This document shows, in pieces, positions 33,934 to 43,235 of a stretch of 64,000 bases of DNA. The stretch is from RGIG7213 sp045544195. Lineage in GTDB: Bacteria > Bacillota > Clostridia > Oscillospirales > CAG-272. A program made the position numbers and the translations under genes. The first letter of the stretch is position 1. Each line of letters begins with the position of its first letter. The notes under the pieces were generated by a model that was not told where the DNA came from, ran no database searches, and saw only the letters and a program-made list of their open reading frames with translations. The stretch spans positions 15,050-79,049 of the forward strand of contig JAZPYO010000055.1 in the NCBI GenBank assembly GCA_045544195.1, given 5' to 3'.

Positions 33934-35940
33934 GTGAAAAAGAAACATCTGCTTCATTTATTATGCATTATCCTTGCGCTTGTACCGATGATCTGTATAG
34001 CGGTCATTCCGTTCAAGGATATATCTGCCGCCGTAATATCGCTCGATTGCGACCTTAACGGCGACGGAAGGATAAACACGAAGGACGTTATCCGTCTGTT
34101 GAAGCACGTAAAGGACCCTGAAAAATATCCGTTTGACAAAAACGCCGACGTCAATTCCGACGGAGTTATATCAAGCGACGATATAACCGCGCTTCTGCCG
34201 TTTTTCGACCATACGACAGAAATAATCAAAAACGGAAAAGCACAGTATGACGTTTTATGCTCGTCAAACGCATCGGACACGGTCATACAGGCAGCGGAAA
34301 TGATAATTGACGCCGTATACGAGCGCACGGGAGTTCTTCTTGAGCTGACGTACGACTCCGTTGCAGACCCGAACGGTAAATATATGATCATCGGTGAAAG
34401 CACGTTTGGCGACTGTCAGGAAATAAAAGCAGCGTTCAATAACGCATCGGACACGTACGCCATAGGTCAGACACAAAGAGGAAATATTGCCGTCATTTCA
34501 AATTACGAAAGCTATATCACGCAGGCAGCATCGTGCTATATAAACGATCTTTTGCCATCCGGCTACGATAAAAAAAGCCAAACGCTCACGTTCAAAAGCT
34601 ACTATCACAAGGGCACTGACATTCTGCCCGACGGCTTTTGCATATCGGACCTGTCAAAAACGAAAATAGTATACGCAACCTACCTTGACGGCTACCGCAC
34701 CGTCGCAGACACGCTGAGAAATACGGTAAAAAGCGTATATAACATAGAAATGCAGATATGCGCCGATGTGGAAACACCCGTATCTGCAAGAGAAATACTG
34801 ATAGGTCAAACGAACAGAGACCTTTCAGTATCCCATTACGAAAACGGCGGTTACATTATGGAATACGACGTCGTTGCAGATTCGGGCTCCCTTCAGATAC
34901 TGTGCGGCGGCTCGTTCAGCGCAAGAAAAGCCGCAGAGGAGCTTGCATCGAGTCTTTTCAAATCATCAAACGCAAATAAGACTCTGCCAAAGGGAAGCTA
35001 TACGAGCAAAAATATGCTTGCGCCCGTTTTATCACGTCCGAGTGCGACGAGTGCAAGAATAATGACCTTCAACGTAATGCCGTATACGCTTGGCGAGGCA
35101 ACGTACGCAAACGCTCTGCCTGTAAGGGAAAGAGTTGAGCTTTTCGCAGGTCTTCTCATATCGTCAAGCCCCGACGTTCTCGGTCTTCAGGAGGCAGGCT
35201 TCAAATGGCAGGAGCAGCTGCCGCATTACATCGGCGTTCTGAATGAAAAATATGCTCTTGGATATGATCTCGTCCTCTGCTCGTACAACGGCAAAAACAA
35301 CTACACGCCTATGATATACCGCGCGGACAAGTATACCGCGCTTGAATGTAAGTATCAGCATTACGATTATCACACGAGCGCCGCAAGCAAAAACGGCGTT
35401 TATCTCAGAGGCGCATCCCAGCTCGTTCTTCAGAGCAGATCGACACCCGATCAAAGATTTATCGTCATAAATTCACACTGGGATCACGGCAGTCAGCTTG
35501 CAAATCTGCATCCGCAGTATATGAACGAATGCGCCTCATCGGAAGCTGCTATCGTAAATGCGTATAAGGAAAAATATCCGCAAACGAGAATATTCTGCGT
35601 GGGCGACTTCAACAGCCACAGATTCAACGAGGTATTCTTCAAGCAGTTCTGCTCTGAGATCAACGGACTCGTTGCAAGCGACGTTGCAAGAGTAAACGGC
35701 ACTCTTAAGGTATCGGGCGGATTTCACGGCTCGGGAAGCAATCTTTCCGAATATAAAACGCGGTACGATTTTACGCCCGTAACAGATTCATTCATCGACC
35801 ACGTAGTTTTCACATCCTCATCGTCAAGCGTTAAGACGTCTGTCCTTAATCACAACACGGTATACGGCACGGAGGGCTTTTGCCACATAATCTCCGACCA
35901 CTGCCCCGTATATGCCGATTTCGGCTTTACGGCAGGCTGA
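33934..35940 (+). CDS. Secreted dockerin protein with endonuclease/phosphatase domain
   Basis: A 668-residue exported protein. I chose GTG 33934 because GAGGTG lies just before it and VKKKHLLHLL then begins a signal peptide (about 1-30). A dockerin module follows near 38-95, with DLNGDGRINTKDVIRLLKHV and DVNSDGVISSDDITALLPFF. The middle (about 100-370) is a domain I do not recognise. The C-terminal endonuclease/exonuclease/phosphatase domain (about 375-668) shows IMTFNVM, VLGLQEAGF, NSHWDHGS, VGDFNSH and the final SDHCPVYADF, so its metal and catalytic residues are intact. It may cut DNA or remove phosphate outside the cell. No cohesin partner is in the window. Confidence 0.83.
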   Translation: MKKKHLLHLLCIILALVPMICIAVIPFKDISAAVISLDCDLNGDGRINTKDVIRLLKHVKDPEKYPFDKNADVNSDGVISSDDITALLPFFDHTTEIIKNGKAQYDVLCSSNASDTVIQAAEMIIDAVYERTGVLLELTYDSVADPNGKYMIIGESTFGDCQEIKAAFNNASDTYAIGQTQRGNIAVISNYESYITQAASCYINDLLPSGYDKKSQTLTFKSYYHKGTDILPDGFCISDLSKTKIVYATYLDGYRTVADTLRNTVKSVYNIEMQICADVETPVSAREILIGQTNRDLSVSHYENGGYIMEYDVVADSGSLQILCGGSFSARKAAEELASSLFKSSNANKTLPKGSYTSKNMLAPVLSRPSATSARIMTFNVMPYTLGEATYANALPVRERVELFAGLLISSSPDVLGLQEAGFKWQEQLPHYIGVLNEKYALGYDLVLCSYNGKNNYTPMIYRADKYTALECKYQHYDYHTSAASKNGVYLRGASQLVLQSRSTPDQRFIVINSHWDHGSQLANLHPQYMNECASSEAAIVNAYKEKYPQTRIFCVGDFNSHRFNEVFFKQFCSEINGLVASDVARVNGTLKVSGGFHGSGSNLSEYKTRYDFTPVTDSFIDHVVFTSSSSSVKTSVLNHNTVYGTEGFCHIISDHCPVYADFGFTAG

Positions 35941-35966
35941 GCGCAATATCAGAAAGGAGTAATATT

Positions 35967-38948
35967 ATGAAAAAGATCATATCATTTTTATGCGTGATAT
36001 TCACCTTATCGCTTTGCGCTGTAGGATCGGTCAGCGCCGCTGAGGATTATACGTTAAACGGAAACGAATTTACCGTATATACCGCAAACGGACTTATGCA
36101 GGTCGCAATGATAATAAACGGCGAACAGGGTGACACATCTGTGTCATACACCTCTTACAATATCAATATTGCAAACGATATTGATATGAGCGGCAAGAGC
36201 TACAAGCCGATAGGAAAGAACGACAGCTTCGTTTATACAGGCTCAGTCAAGGGAAACGGACACACGATAAGCAATCTTAAAAGAGAAAATTATACAGGCA
36301 CGTGCCTTGGATTTATCGGTGTTGCGGGAATAGGCGCAAGCGTGCAGGACCTCAATTTACAGTCGGTAACGCTATCGTCTGTAAAGGAAGGAACGGGATA
36401 CGTCGGCGGTATTATCGGCAAGGCAAAGGGCGCAGGAGAAGCCTCTGTAAAGAACTGCACCGTCAGCGGAGTTATCAAAACGAATGAAACGGGCGCAGGC
36501 GGTATTATCGGCGCGGTAACGTCGATCCACGCATCGATAACGGTAAGCTCCTGCACGGTAAACGCTGATATTACCGCATTAAGCTCAGGGGCGGACGGCA
36601 TCGTCGGCTATGCGGTATCGGGCGCGTCAGTCACAAGCACCTCGTGCGTTGTAAACAGCGCCTTTATTCAGTCGGGAACAGAATTTACCGTACGCACGCC
36701 AGATGCGCTTATTGCCGTTGCATCAATGATAAATTCCGACACGTCATATTCATCAGCCACAGTCAACGTAGCAAAGGACCTTGATATGACCGGCAAATCG
36801 TGGACGCCGATAGGAAAAAATGCTTCATACGCATTCAAGGGAGTAATAAACGGCTGCGGTAACACAGTAAGCAATCTTACAAATGCAGATAATACAGCAT
36901 CGGACATCGGCTTTATCGGCTTTGGTGCAGACGGATGTACCGTCAACTCTCTGCATCTTAAAAACGTCAATTTTACAACAAGCTCAGACCGTGTGGGCGG
37001 AATTATCGCAAACGTCACTTCCCGTGCAGCTATCACTGATTGCTCAGTTGAAGGAACGCTTTACGCAGGCGGAAACTACTGCGGCGGACTCGTCGGCGTT
37101 GTAAGCTCGTCATCGTCCGACGTATCCATAAGCCATTGCGCCGTAAACGCAAGCATCACATCAAAGGGACACTCAGCATCGGGAATAGTTGCAGGCGATA
37201 CCGCAGGCGGCTACAAAACGAACGATATTTCGACGTTTCCTACCGTCACGTCAGATAAGGTATACGTAACGGGAAGTATAAGCGCAAATTACAGAGTCGG
37301 CTCGTTTATGGGCTATAACTTCTGCGTTAACGCATCGTTTAAAAACTGTATTTCAACGGCTACTCTCGATTATACGAGATCATCGGATAACGGAGCATTC
37401 CTTGCAATAGACAACTATTCTAAAATATATCTCGAAAACTGCATTGCTTTCAGCGATCTTCACGCATTTTACAGTATAGCAAAAACAACGTCCGTGCAGA
37501 CGGTGGAAATAAAAAACTGCTATCTTATGAAGGACTCCATCGGCAAAAACGCAACGATAGCAACGTATAATAAGTACGGATTTTATGAATACGATACGTC
37601 AGCGCAGTATAAGTACAGACTGATAGCGGATATTATCGTTGACGGAGTCGGCGCGGAATTCACGCCGTACACAACGACGAATACAACGTACCGTGTGCCC
37701 GTTATACAGTACGATCTGCCGAGCGGAACGGAAAACGATGTAATATCAAGGGCGTACAGCTCTGCTATGGCGATGTTCAAAGACGGAAGCATCCAGGAAA
37801 GCTTCGTTCATAAGCACACCTGGATAAACGAAAAAACAACGCTTGCTCCGACGTATTACTCAAACGGCAAAGCATCGTATGAATGTGCCGTATGCCATAG
37901 CGTAAAAACGGTGCAAACGCCGTGTAAGGAAAGCAGCGTCGGTTGGAAATTCGACACAGCGACGAAAACTCTGAGCATATACGGCTCAGGCTCAATGGGT
38001 AAATTCGCAACGCCAAGCACGATACCGTGGAAAGCTCACAAAAACGAAATCGTATCCGTTATCATACAAAGCGGCGTTACGGATATATGCGATTATGCCT
38101 TTTACGACTGCACATCTCTGCAAAGCATAACTATACCGCAGGGAGTTTCCTCAGTAGGTGCGTATGCGTTTCATAATTGCAGATCGCTGTCTTATATCAC
38201 TCTGCCCTCAACGGTAAAAACGATATGCGATCACGCATTTGAATACTGCCCGTCACTAAAGCAGATAAATATTCCGCAGTCCGTAACAAGCATCGGATAC
38301 GGAGTATTCAGATACGCAAAATACGCCCGCCCCGTCATAAATTCATCGTCATCAAAATATACGGTAACAGGAAACTGTATTATAGATACGGAAAATAAAT
38401 CGGTCATAGCAGGCTTTGCAAACAGCACTATACCGACTGATGCAGCTGCCGCAACGTCTATTGGCAGAGCGGCATTTCAAGGCTGTAAGATCACCGATAT
38501 AACGATCCCGCAAAACGTAACGTCAGTTGAAATGTACGCATTTGCTGACTGCACATCGTTGAGATCCGTCAGCATTTCTCAAGGTATGACCGATATTGGC
38601 GAAGGTGCGTTTTACGGCTGTGCGGTGCTTGAGATGATAGATATTCCGTCAAAGGTAACATCAATAGGCGCTCTTGCATTCAACGAATGTACTGAGCTTA
38701 AATACGTGACGTTGCCGCAAGGGTTGCAATCCATCGGAATTTCATCATTCAGAATGTGCAACGCTCTTGTAAAGGCATCGTTCGGCGGCACGTCGGCAGA
38801 ATGGCAGTCCGTCACAATAGCAAACGGAAACGATATTCTGAAATCGAAGATAACGGCAAATAATTCTGTGGCAATGCTCAATACATACGATCCTTATATT
38901 CTCGAAAATACGGATAAGGGATCAAAGAAAAGGAACACAAGCGTATGA
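35967..38948 (+). CDS. Large secreted GLUG/leucine-rich-repeat adhesin-like protein
   Basis: A 993-residue exported protein with AAAGGAG and ATG at 35967, and a signal peptide of about 24 residues ending VSA. Two similar N-terminal blocks (about 25-220 and 225-420) begin with DIDMSGKSYKPIG and DLDMTGKSWTPIG. Both contain GLUG-type beta-solenoid repeats (VGGIIGKAKG, GAGGIIGAVTS, VGGIIANVTS). After a Cys-containing linker (YECAVCHSV), the C-terminal third is BspA-like LRR_5 repeats such as DICDYAFYDCTSLQSITIPQ. There is no LPxTG motif or C-terminal helix, so it is either released or held by its repeats. It overlaps the next gene by 4 bases. Confidence 0.82.
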   Translation: MKKIISFLCVIFTLSLCAVGSVSAAEDYTLNGNEFTVYTANGLMQVAMIINGEQGDTSVSYTSYNINIANDIDMSGKSYKPIGKNDSFVYTGSVKGNGHTISNLKRENYTGTCLGFIGVAGIGASVQDLNLQSVTLSSVKEGTGYVGGIIGKAKGAGEASVKNCTVSGVIKTNETGAGGIIGAVTSIHASITVSSCTVNADITALSSGADGIVGYAVSGASVTSTSCVVNSAFIQSGTEFTVRTPDALIAVASMINSDTSYSSATVNVAKDLDMTGKSWTPIGKNASYAFKGVINGCGNTVSNLTNADNTASDIGFIGFGADGCTVNSLHLKNVNFTTSSDRVGGIIANVTSRAAITDCSVEGTLYAGGNYCGGLVGVVSSSSSDVSISHCAVNASITSKGHSASGIVAGDTAGGYKTNDISTFPTVTSDKVYVTGSISANYRVGSFMGYNFCVNASFKNCISTATLDYTRSSDNGAFLAIDNYSKIYLENCIAFSDLHAFYSIAKTTSVQTVEIKNCYLMKDSIGKNATIATYNKYGFYEYDTSAQYKYRLIADIIVDGVGAEFTPYTTTNTTYRVPVIQYDLPSGTENDVISRAYSSAMAMFKDGSIQESFVHKHTWINEKTTLAPTYYSNGKASYECAVCHSVKTVQTPCKESSVGWKFDTATKTLSIYGSGSMGKFATPSTIPWKAHKNEIVSVIIQSGVTDICDYAFYDCTSLQSITIPQGVSSVGAYAFHNCRSLSYITLPSTVKTICDHAFEYCPSLKQINIPQSVTSIGYGVFRYAKYARPVINSSSSKYTVTGNCIIDTENKSVIAGFANSTIPTDAAAATSIGRAAFQGCKITDITIPQNVTSVEMYAFADCTSLRSVSISQGMTDIGEGAFYGCAVLEMIDIPSKVTSIGALAFNECTELKYVTLPQGLQSIGISSFRMCNALVKASFGGTSAEWQSVTIANGNDILKSKITANNSVAMLNTYDPYILENTDKGSKKRNTSV

Positions 38949-39430
38949 AAATTTTAAAGCAATATCTGAAAACGGTGGTATCAAGCATAAAATACTGCGC
39001 ATCGTTTCTTGTAACGTTCTTTATATTAAGCCCCGTTGCAGCATCGCTTTTCAGATTGCTGAAAATTCCCGTACCGTCCTCAACGGTAATTCTCATCTGC
39101 CCGTGTATTGCGGTGTTCGCACTCAGCATCATTGCTCGAAGCAAGGACACGGAAACGGCAAGAGAATACAGACAGTCAGCCGTATCGTCACGCCTTGATA
39201 TTATAAAGGATATATTATCAATCGTATCGTCAAGGCAGTTTATTTGCGATATATTCGGGTGTATTACGTACGTTTTACTCCTTTGTATAATCGCCTGGCG
39301 GATAATCTTCCATTCAAATGCCGTAATATCAATTCTTGTACTGCTTTTACTTGTCGTGATATTTGCATTGATGAATACCGCCTCGTATCTGCTCGTGCAT
39401 AAGATGTATCTTTCCAAAAAGGCTGACTGA
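38945..39430 (+). CDS. Small four-helix membrane protein
   Basis: A 161-residue membrane protein with four predicted helices (about 15-38, 46-63, 100-120, 126-152) and a charged cytoplasmic loop between helices 2 and 3. I do not recognise a family. The start overlaps the stop of the large adhesin-like gene (ATGA), so the two are translationally coupled. It could help export or retention of that protein, but this is only suggested by the coupling. A strong terminator follows. Confidence 0.65.
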   Translation: MKILKQYLKTVVSSIKYCASFLVTFFILSPVAASLFRLLKIPVPSSTVILICPCIAVFALSIIARSKDTETAREYRQSAVSSRLDIIKDILSIVSSRQFICDIFGCITYVLLLCIIAWRIIFHSNAVISILVLLLLVVIFALMNTASYLLVHKMYLSKKAD

Positions 39431-39449
39431 ATAAGAAGGCAGTAACGAA

Positions 39450-39486
39450 AAAGAGCGTATCGGAAAAGCTCCGATACGCTCTTTTA
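39450..39486. terminator. Bidirectional intrinsic terminator
   Basis: AAGAGCGTATCGG (39450-39462) pairs with CCGATACGCTCTT (39471-39483), flanked by A and T runs. It lies between convergent genes and can serve both strands. Confidence 0.88.
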
Positions 39487-39500
39487 AAATTCTCTCTGAA

Positions 39501-40631
39501 TTAAAACGTGTAGTTGTATAACTGCTTCAGCTCGTCAAGAACGGGCTGAACGTTGCAGTCCGTCATTTCCGCTTTTATAAGACGGTACAGCATAGGATAC
39601 ATATTTTGCACGGGATTGCTCAGCAAATGACACGCAAAAAAGACGGTTATTCCATTCTGTATATCTATTGCAAGATACGCTCCTGCCGCCCCGTCCCAGC
39701 CGAAATCGCTGAAATTTCCGTTATGCGCAGGGCATCTTACGCCAAGCCCGTAGCCGTGGTTATCTCTGTGCCAATATGCATCCTTTATACAGTTGTTCAG
39801 TCGGTCAGTGCTCATAAGATTGACCGTTTCCTTTTTTAATAGCTTGTACGAGTAAAGACCGTTTATAAATTTCATATAATCGTCAAGCGTGGACACGCAT
39901 CCCGCCCCGCCGCTTGCAAACTGTGTGCCTATCTTGTACGGTATGATATGGTTATCCACACGCTGTGCTTTGCCGTTTTCAAATCTGTAAAGCGGGCAGA
40001 CGGTATTTATCTGCTCCTCGGGCAGCATAAACGTCGAATTATCCATACCGAGTGGCGAAAAGATATTTTCCTTTACATAGTCCTCGAAGGGCTGTCCGCT
40101 GATCTGCTCAACGAGCGCTGCCAAAACGTCGTGGCAAAGACTGTACTGCCATTTTTCGCCCGGCTCAAAGGAAAGAGGTTGTCCTGCAAGATACCCTATC
40201 GTTTGTCTTGTGGGACATTTGCCGTCGGTATCGTTTATCGCCCTTTGAAGAAGCTCCGATCTGCAATCGTACGTAAAGCCTGCCGTCATTTCAAACAGAT
40301 GCTTTATAAGTATGGGCTTTTCGGCTTTTTTTATACCGTTCGGCGTTTGCACCGTCATATTATCAAATTCGGGCATATAGCAGGCTAGCTTATCGTCAAG
40401 AGAAAAAAGCCCCCTTTCGTAAAGCTGTAACGCTGATGTACACGTTATCGGCTTTGAGCAGGAATATATATTGTATTTTTCACATCCGTTTACTTTTACG
40501 CCGTTTTCAACGTCGCTGTAACCGTTCATATAACGGAAAACACGCTTTGTATCTTTGCATATTTCAATATCAAAGCCGGGCATGCCTCTGTCCAAAAACG
40601 AGTTGCAAAAGCCCTTTACGTATTCAAACAC
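39501..40631 (-). CDS. Beta-lactamase-family serine hydrolase
   Basis: A 376-residue protein of the class C beta-lactamase/esterase fold. The SxxK motif is Ser57-Cys-Ser-Lys60 in YSCSKPITC. A YSLCHD motif near 162 stands in place of the usual YxN, and GFGWDGAAGA-type text (FGWDGAAGAY) near the end stands for the third motif. No signal peptide is visible, so a cytoplasmic esterase or peptidase is more likely than a lactamase. It follows yraN in the same direction, 29 bases apart, and may be the last gene of the lepB-rbgA-rnhB-yraN run. Confidence 0.87.
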   Translation of the reverse strand: MFEYVKGFCNSFLDRGMPGFDIEICKDTKRVFRYMNGYSDVENGVKVNGCEKYNIYSCSKPITCTSALQLYERGLFSLDDKLACYMPEFDNMTVQTPNGIKKAEKPILIKHLFEMTAGFTYDCRSELLQRAINDTDGKCPTRQTIGYLAGQPLSFEPGEKWQYSLCHDVLAALVEQISGQPFEDYVKENIFSPLGMDNSTFMLPEEQINTVCPLYRFENGKAQRVDNHIIPYKIGTQFASGGAGCVSTLDDYMKFINGLYSYKLLKKETVNLMSTDRLNNCIKDAYWHRDNHGYGLGVRCPAHNGNFSDFGWDGAAGAYLAIDIQNGITVFFACHLLSNPVQNMYPMLYRLIKAEMTDCNVQPVLDELKQLYNYTF

Positions 40632-40660
40632 ACCGTTATCCCCCTTTGTAAAGCCTTATA

Positions 40661-41020
40661 TCATTTCGTTATCGCACCTGTAAGATGCTCTGTGCGGATA
40701 CCGCTTTTCGTTATATACACCTCAATAACATCAAGCCGCACCGCCTTGCCGTTCGTGCCGTATTCGGCAATATACGCTTCGGCGCACGATATAAGATTTT
40801 GCTTTTTTCTGTTATCTACCGAGCTTGCAGGTCTGCCGTAGTGGCATTTCGTTCTCGTTTTCACCTCAACAAAAGCCAGAAACCCACCGTTCTCGCAAAT
40901 AATATCCGTTTCAAAGTGACCGTAACGTTTATTTCTGCAAATTATGCGGTAGCCGTTTTTTTCAAGGTATTCGCAGGCAACACTCTCTCCGAGTGCGCCA
41001 AGAGTTCCGTTACTTGCCAT
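40661..41020 (-). CDS. yraN: YraN family (UPF0102) nuclease-like protein
   Basis: A 119-residue protein with the UPF0102 core: LGALGESVACEYLEKNGYRI, the pattern FETDIICENGGFLAFVEVKTR (acidic residues and Lys of a restriction-endonuclease-like fold) and a C-terminal VRLDVIEVY. YraN proteins sit next to rnhB in many bacteria; the biochemical role is unsettled. Its start overlaps the end of rnhB by 11 bases, as is common for this pair. Confidence 0.9.
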   Translation of the reverse strand: MASNGTLGALGESVACEYLEKNGYRIICRNKRYGHFETDIICENGGFLAFVEVKTRTKCHYGRPASSVDNRKKQNLISCAEAYIAEYGTNGKAVRLDVIEVYITKSGIRTEHLTGAITK

Positions 41021-41630
41021 TGTTCAGAAATTTCAGAAACGTTTTTCGATGCTCAGGACACGGGCCGTATTTATGCAAGGCTTCAATATGCGCCTTTGTT
41101 CCGTAGCCCTTGTGCTTTGCAAAGCCGTACTGCGGGTATTTTTTATCAAGCTCATAGCACGCTCTGTCACGGCTGACCTTTGCAAGAATACTTGCCGCCG
41201 CTATCGACGGGCTTTTTGCATCGCCCTTTATGACAGTCCGGCACGGTATTTCAAAGCCTCTTGCAATGTTTCCGTCTATCAGCGCAAAATCAGCCGCAGG
41301 AGAAAGCATTTTCACAGCTCTGTTCATCGCAAGCATAGCGGCATTCAGTATATTGATGCTGTCGATCTCCTTTACACTTGCGCTTGCTATTCCGTATGCT
41401 GCGGCGTTAGACGTTATTTCGTCAAACAGCGCCTCCCTGCGTTTTTCCGTCAGCTTTTTTGAATCGTTCAGCCCGTCTATGACAAGCCCCTTCGGCAAAA
41501 TGACGGCGGCGGCGTATACATCGCCCGCAAGCGGTCCTCTGCCTGCCTCGTCAACGCCGCATATAAAACTGAATCCCTTGCTTTCAAGGGATTCTTCAAT
41601 ATCATATAAAAGTATCGTTTGGTCTTTCAA
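41010..41630 (-). CDS. rnhB: Ribonuclease HII
   Basis: A 206-residue type 2 RNase H. It shows CGVDEAGRGPLAGDVYAAAV with the catalytic Asp-Glu, the second Asp in LIDGN, and KGDAKSPSIAAASILAKVSRDR with the last acidic residues. It removes RNA, including single ribonucleotides, from DNA duplexes. The start overlaps the end of rbgA by 29 bases. The gene order lepB-rbgA-rnhB-yraN is the conserved Firmicutes arrangement, although the usual first gene rplS is not here. Confidence 0.95.
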   Translation of the reverse strand: MKDQTILLYDIEESLESKGFSFICGVDEAGRGPLAGDVYAAAVILPKGLVIDGLNDSKKLTEKRREALFDEITSNAAAYGIASASVKEIDSINILNAAMLAMNRAVKMLSPAADFALIDGNIARGFEIPCRTVIKGDAKSPSIAAASILAKVSRDRACYELDKKYPQYGFAKHKGYGTKAHIEALHKYGPCPEHRKTFLKFLNNGK

Positions 41631-42480
41631 GGGTCATCCTTCCAATCTTTCCGTTCCTGAATTCCTCCAAAACGACCTTTGCGCCTCTTTCGGTGTCAAA
41701 AACGCCGCCGGGCAGGAGAAATCCTCTTTTTTTGCATATAAGCTCAAGAACGTCATTGCCGTCCTTGCACTCGGACAGCTTCTGTGAATCTGTCTTGTAT
41801 CTTGCGCACAAAAGCTCGGGATAAAGACGCTTAAGCGTACCGCACAGGCTTGCTGCTATCTGCTCGGGAATAAGCACATCGTCCTTAATAGCGCCCGTTG
41901 CGCCGAGATTTTCGCCAACCGTTCTGGAATCGAACTTTGGCCACAGAACGCCGGGCATATCGAGCAGGTCTATTCCGATGCTCGTGCTGACCCATTGCTT
42001 ATTTACCGTAACACCGGGGCGGTTTTCGACCTTTGCCGACTTGCCGCGTGCCAGCTTATTGATAAGCGACGACTTACCTACATTCGGAATACCGACTATC
42101 ATCGCCTTTATATGCCTGCCCGACATTCCCTTTTCCTCATACCGCGCGAGCTTATCCGCAAGGACCTTTGATATACCGTCCTTCAACAAGCCGAGGCCGC
42201 CGCCGTTTATGCAGTCGCAAATTATACAGCGTCTGCCCTTGGAAATGTAGTAATCTCTCCACAGAACACTCGCTTTTTCATCAGCAAGCGACGATTTGTT
42301 AAGCACGGTTATAACGGGCTTTTGCCCTATCAGCTCCTTAAGCTGAGGATTTGCCGAGCTGTACGGGATCCTTGCATCGAGCAGCTCTATAACTATATCT
42401 ACCGAGGCTAAATTTTCTTTGATAAGGCGTTTTGTCTTCGCCATATGCCCCGGGAACCATTGAATTATATCCGTCGGCAT
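41602..42480 (-). CDS. rbgA: Ribosome biogenesis GTPase YlqF/RbgA
   Basis: A 292-residue circularly permuted GTPase. It begins IIQWFPGHMAKTKRLI (family hallmark). The G4 motif LNKSSLAD comes first, then G1 GIPNVGKSSLINKL and G3 DMPGVLWPK. A helical RNA-binding C-terminal domain follows. RbgA binds late 50S precursors and is needed for their maturation. It overlaps lepB by one base and rnhB by 29, so it is co-translated with both. Confidence 0.95.
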   Translation of the reverse strand: MPTDIIQWFPGHMAKTKRLIKENLASVDIVIELLDARIPYSSANPQLKELIGQKPVITVLNKSSLADEKASVLWRDYYISKGRRCIICDCINGGGLGLLKDGISKVLADKLARYEEKGMSGRHIKAMIVGIPNVGKSSLINKLARGKSAKVENRPGVTVNKQWVSTSIGIDLLDMPGVLWPKFDSRTVGENLGATGAIKDDVLIPEQIAASLCGTLKRLYPELLCARYKTDSQKLSECKDGNDVLELICKKRGFLLPGGVFDTERGAKVVLEEFRNGKIGRMTLERPNDTFI

Positions 42481-43196
42481 TACACTTTACCAAACTTATC
42501 CGTAGGAGCTACACGTATCAGAACCTTTCCGACAACGTAGCTTTCCTTTATCGGTCCGAACGATCTTGAATCGCTTGATACCTGTCGGTTGTCACCCATT
42601 ACGAACAGCTCATCATCCGCAAGTCTTACAGGATAAGCTCTTGACGAAAACGCCATAGCGGAGTTGGGATCGTATGCGGCGTTCGTCTTTATATATTCCT
42701 CAGCAAGAGGAGTTATACCCGCATCCTTTATCTGCTGCAGGGTATTCAGCTTCTGTTCGGGATCATCGTATACGTATACATCCCAATTTTTAAAATCTAT
42801 ATACACCGACTGACCGCCCGTAGCGATAACACGCTTTATAAGGGGCTCAGGGTGGATATTCGCCGTTTTGGGAGCGTGGAAAACAACTATATCGCCGATT
42901 TCGGGATCGTACATAAGATCGGATATGAGCATCGTGTCGCCGGGCAAAAGCGTATACAGCATAGACGTTTGCTGAACTACGGCAAGTCTGCCGAAATACG
43001 TAAATATGATAAGAACCGCCGCAAGCGACAGAACGACTACCTCTACCCAGTCAAAGACCTCCTGGATAAGCGTTCTTTTTGCAGGACGCTTCACTCTGCC
43101 GTCATCGTATGCAATAATACCCTCAGGGGCAGTATCGTCGCCCGTTATAAGCTCGTCATCAAGTGATGGGGTGTTAGATCTCTTTTCGTTATCCAT
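42480..43196 (-). CDS. lepB: Signal peptidase I
   Basis: A 238-residue protein with a long acidic N-terminus, one membrane helix (about 50-68) and the extracytoplasmic catalytic domain. The Ser-Lys dyad is Ser78 (VQQTSM) and Lys121 (LIKRVIATGG), followed by VMGDNRQVSSDSRSFG. It removes signal peptides from general Sec substrates, unlike the SipW-type peptidase at 49.3 kb. It is the first gene of the lepB-rbgA-rnhB-yraN run. Confidence 0.94.
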   Translation of the reverse strand: MDNEKRSNTPSLDDELITGDDTAPEGIIAYDDGRVKRPAKRTLIQEVFDWVEVVVLSLAAVLIIFTYFGRLAVVQQTSMLYTLLPGDTMLISDLMYDPEIGDIVVFHAPKTANIHPEPLIKRVIATGGQSVYIDFKNWDVYVYDDPEQKLNTLQQIKDAGITPLAEEYIKTNAAYDPNSAMAFSSRAYPVRLADDELFVMGDNRQVSSDSRSFGPIKESYVVGKVLIRVAPTDKFGKV

Positions 43197-43235
43197 ATTA
43201 ATATTCCTTTCCTCGTATGTCAGAGCCCTGCTTCA

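Noticed and set aside
35880..35966. Longer start of the GLUG/LRR protein overlapping the nuclease gene
   Set aside because: AAAGGAG and a proper signal peptide begin at ATG 35967; the upstream codons are the shadow of the nuclease C-terminus.
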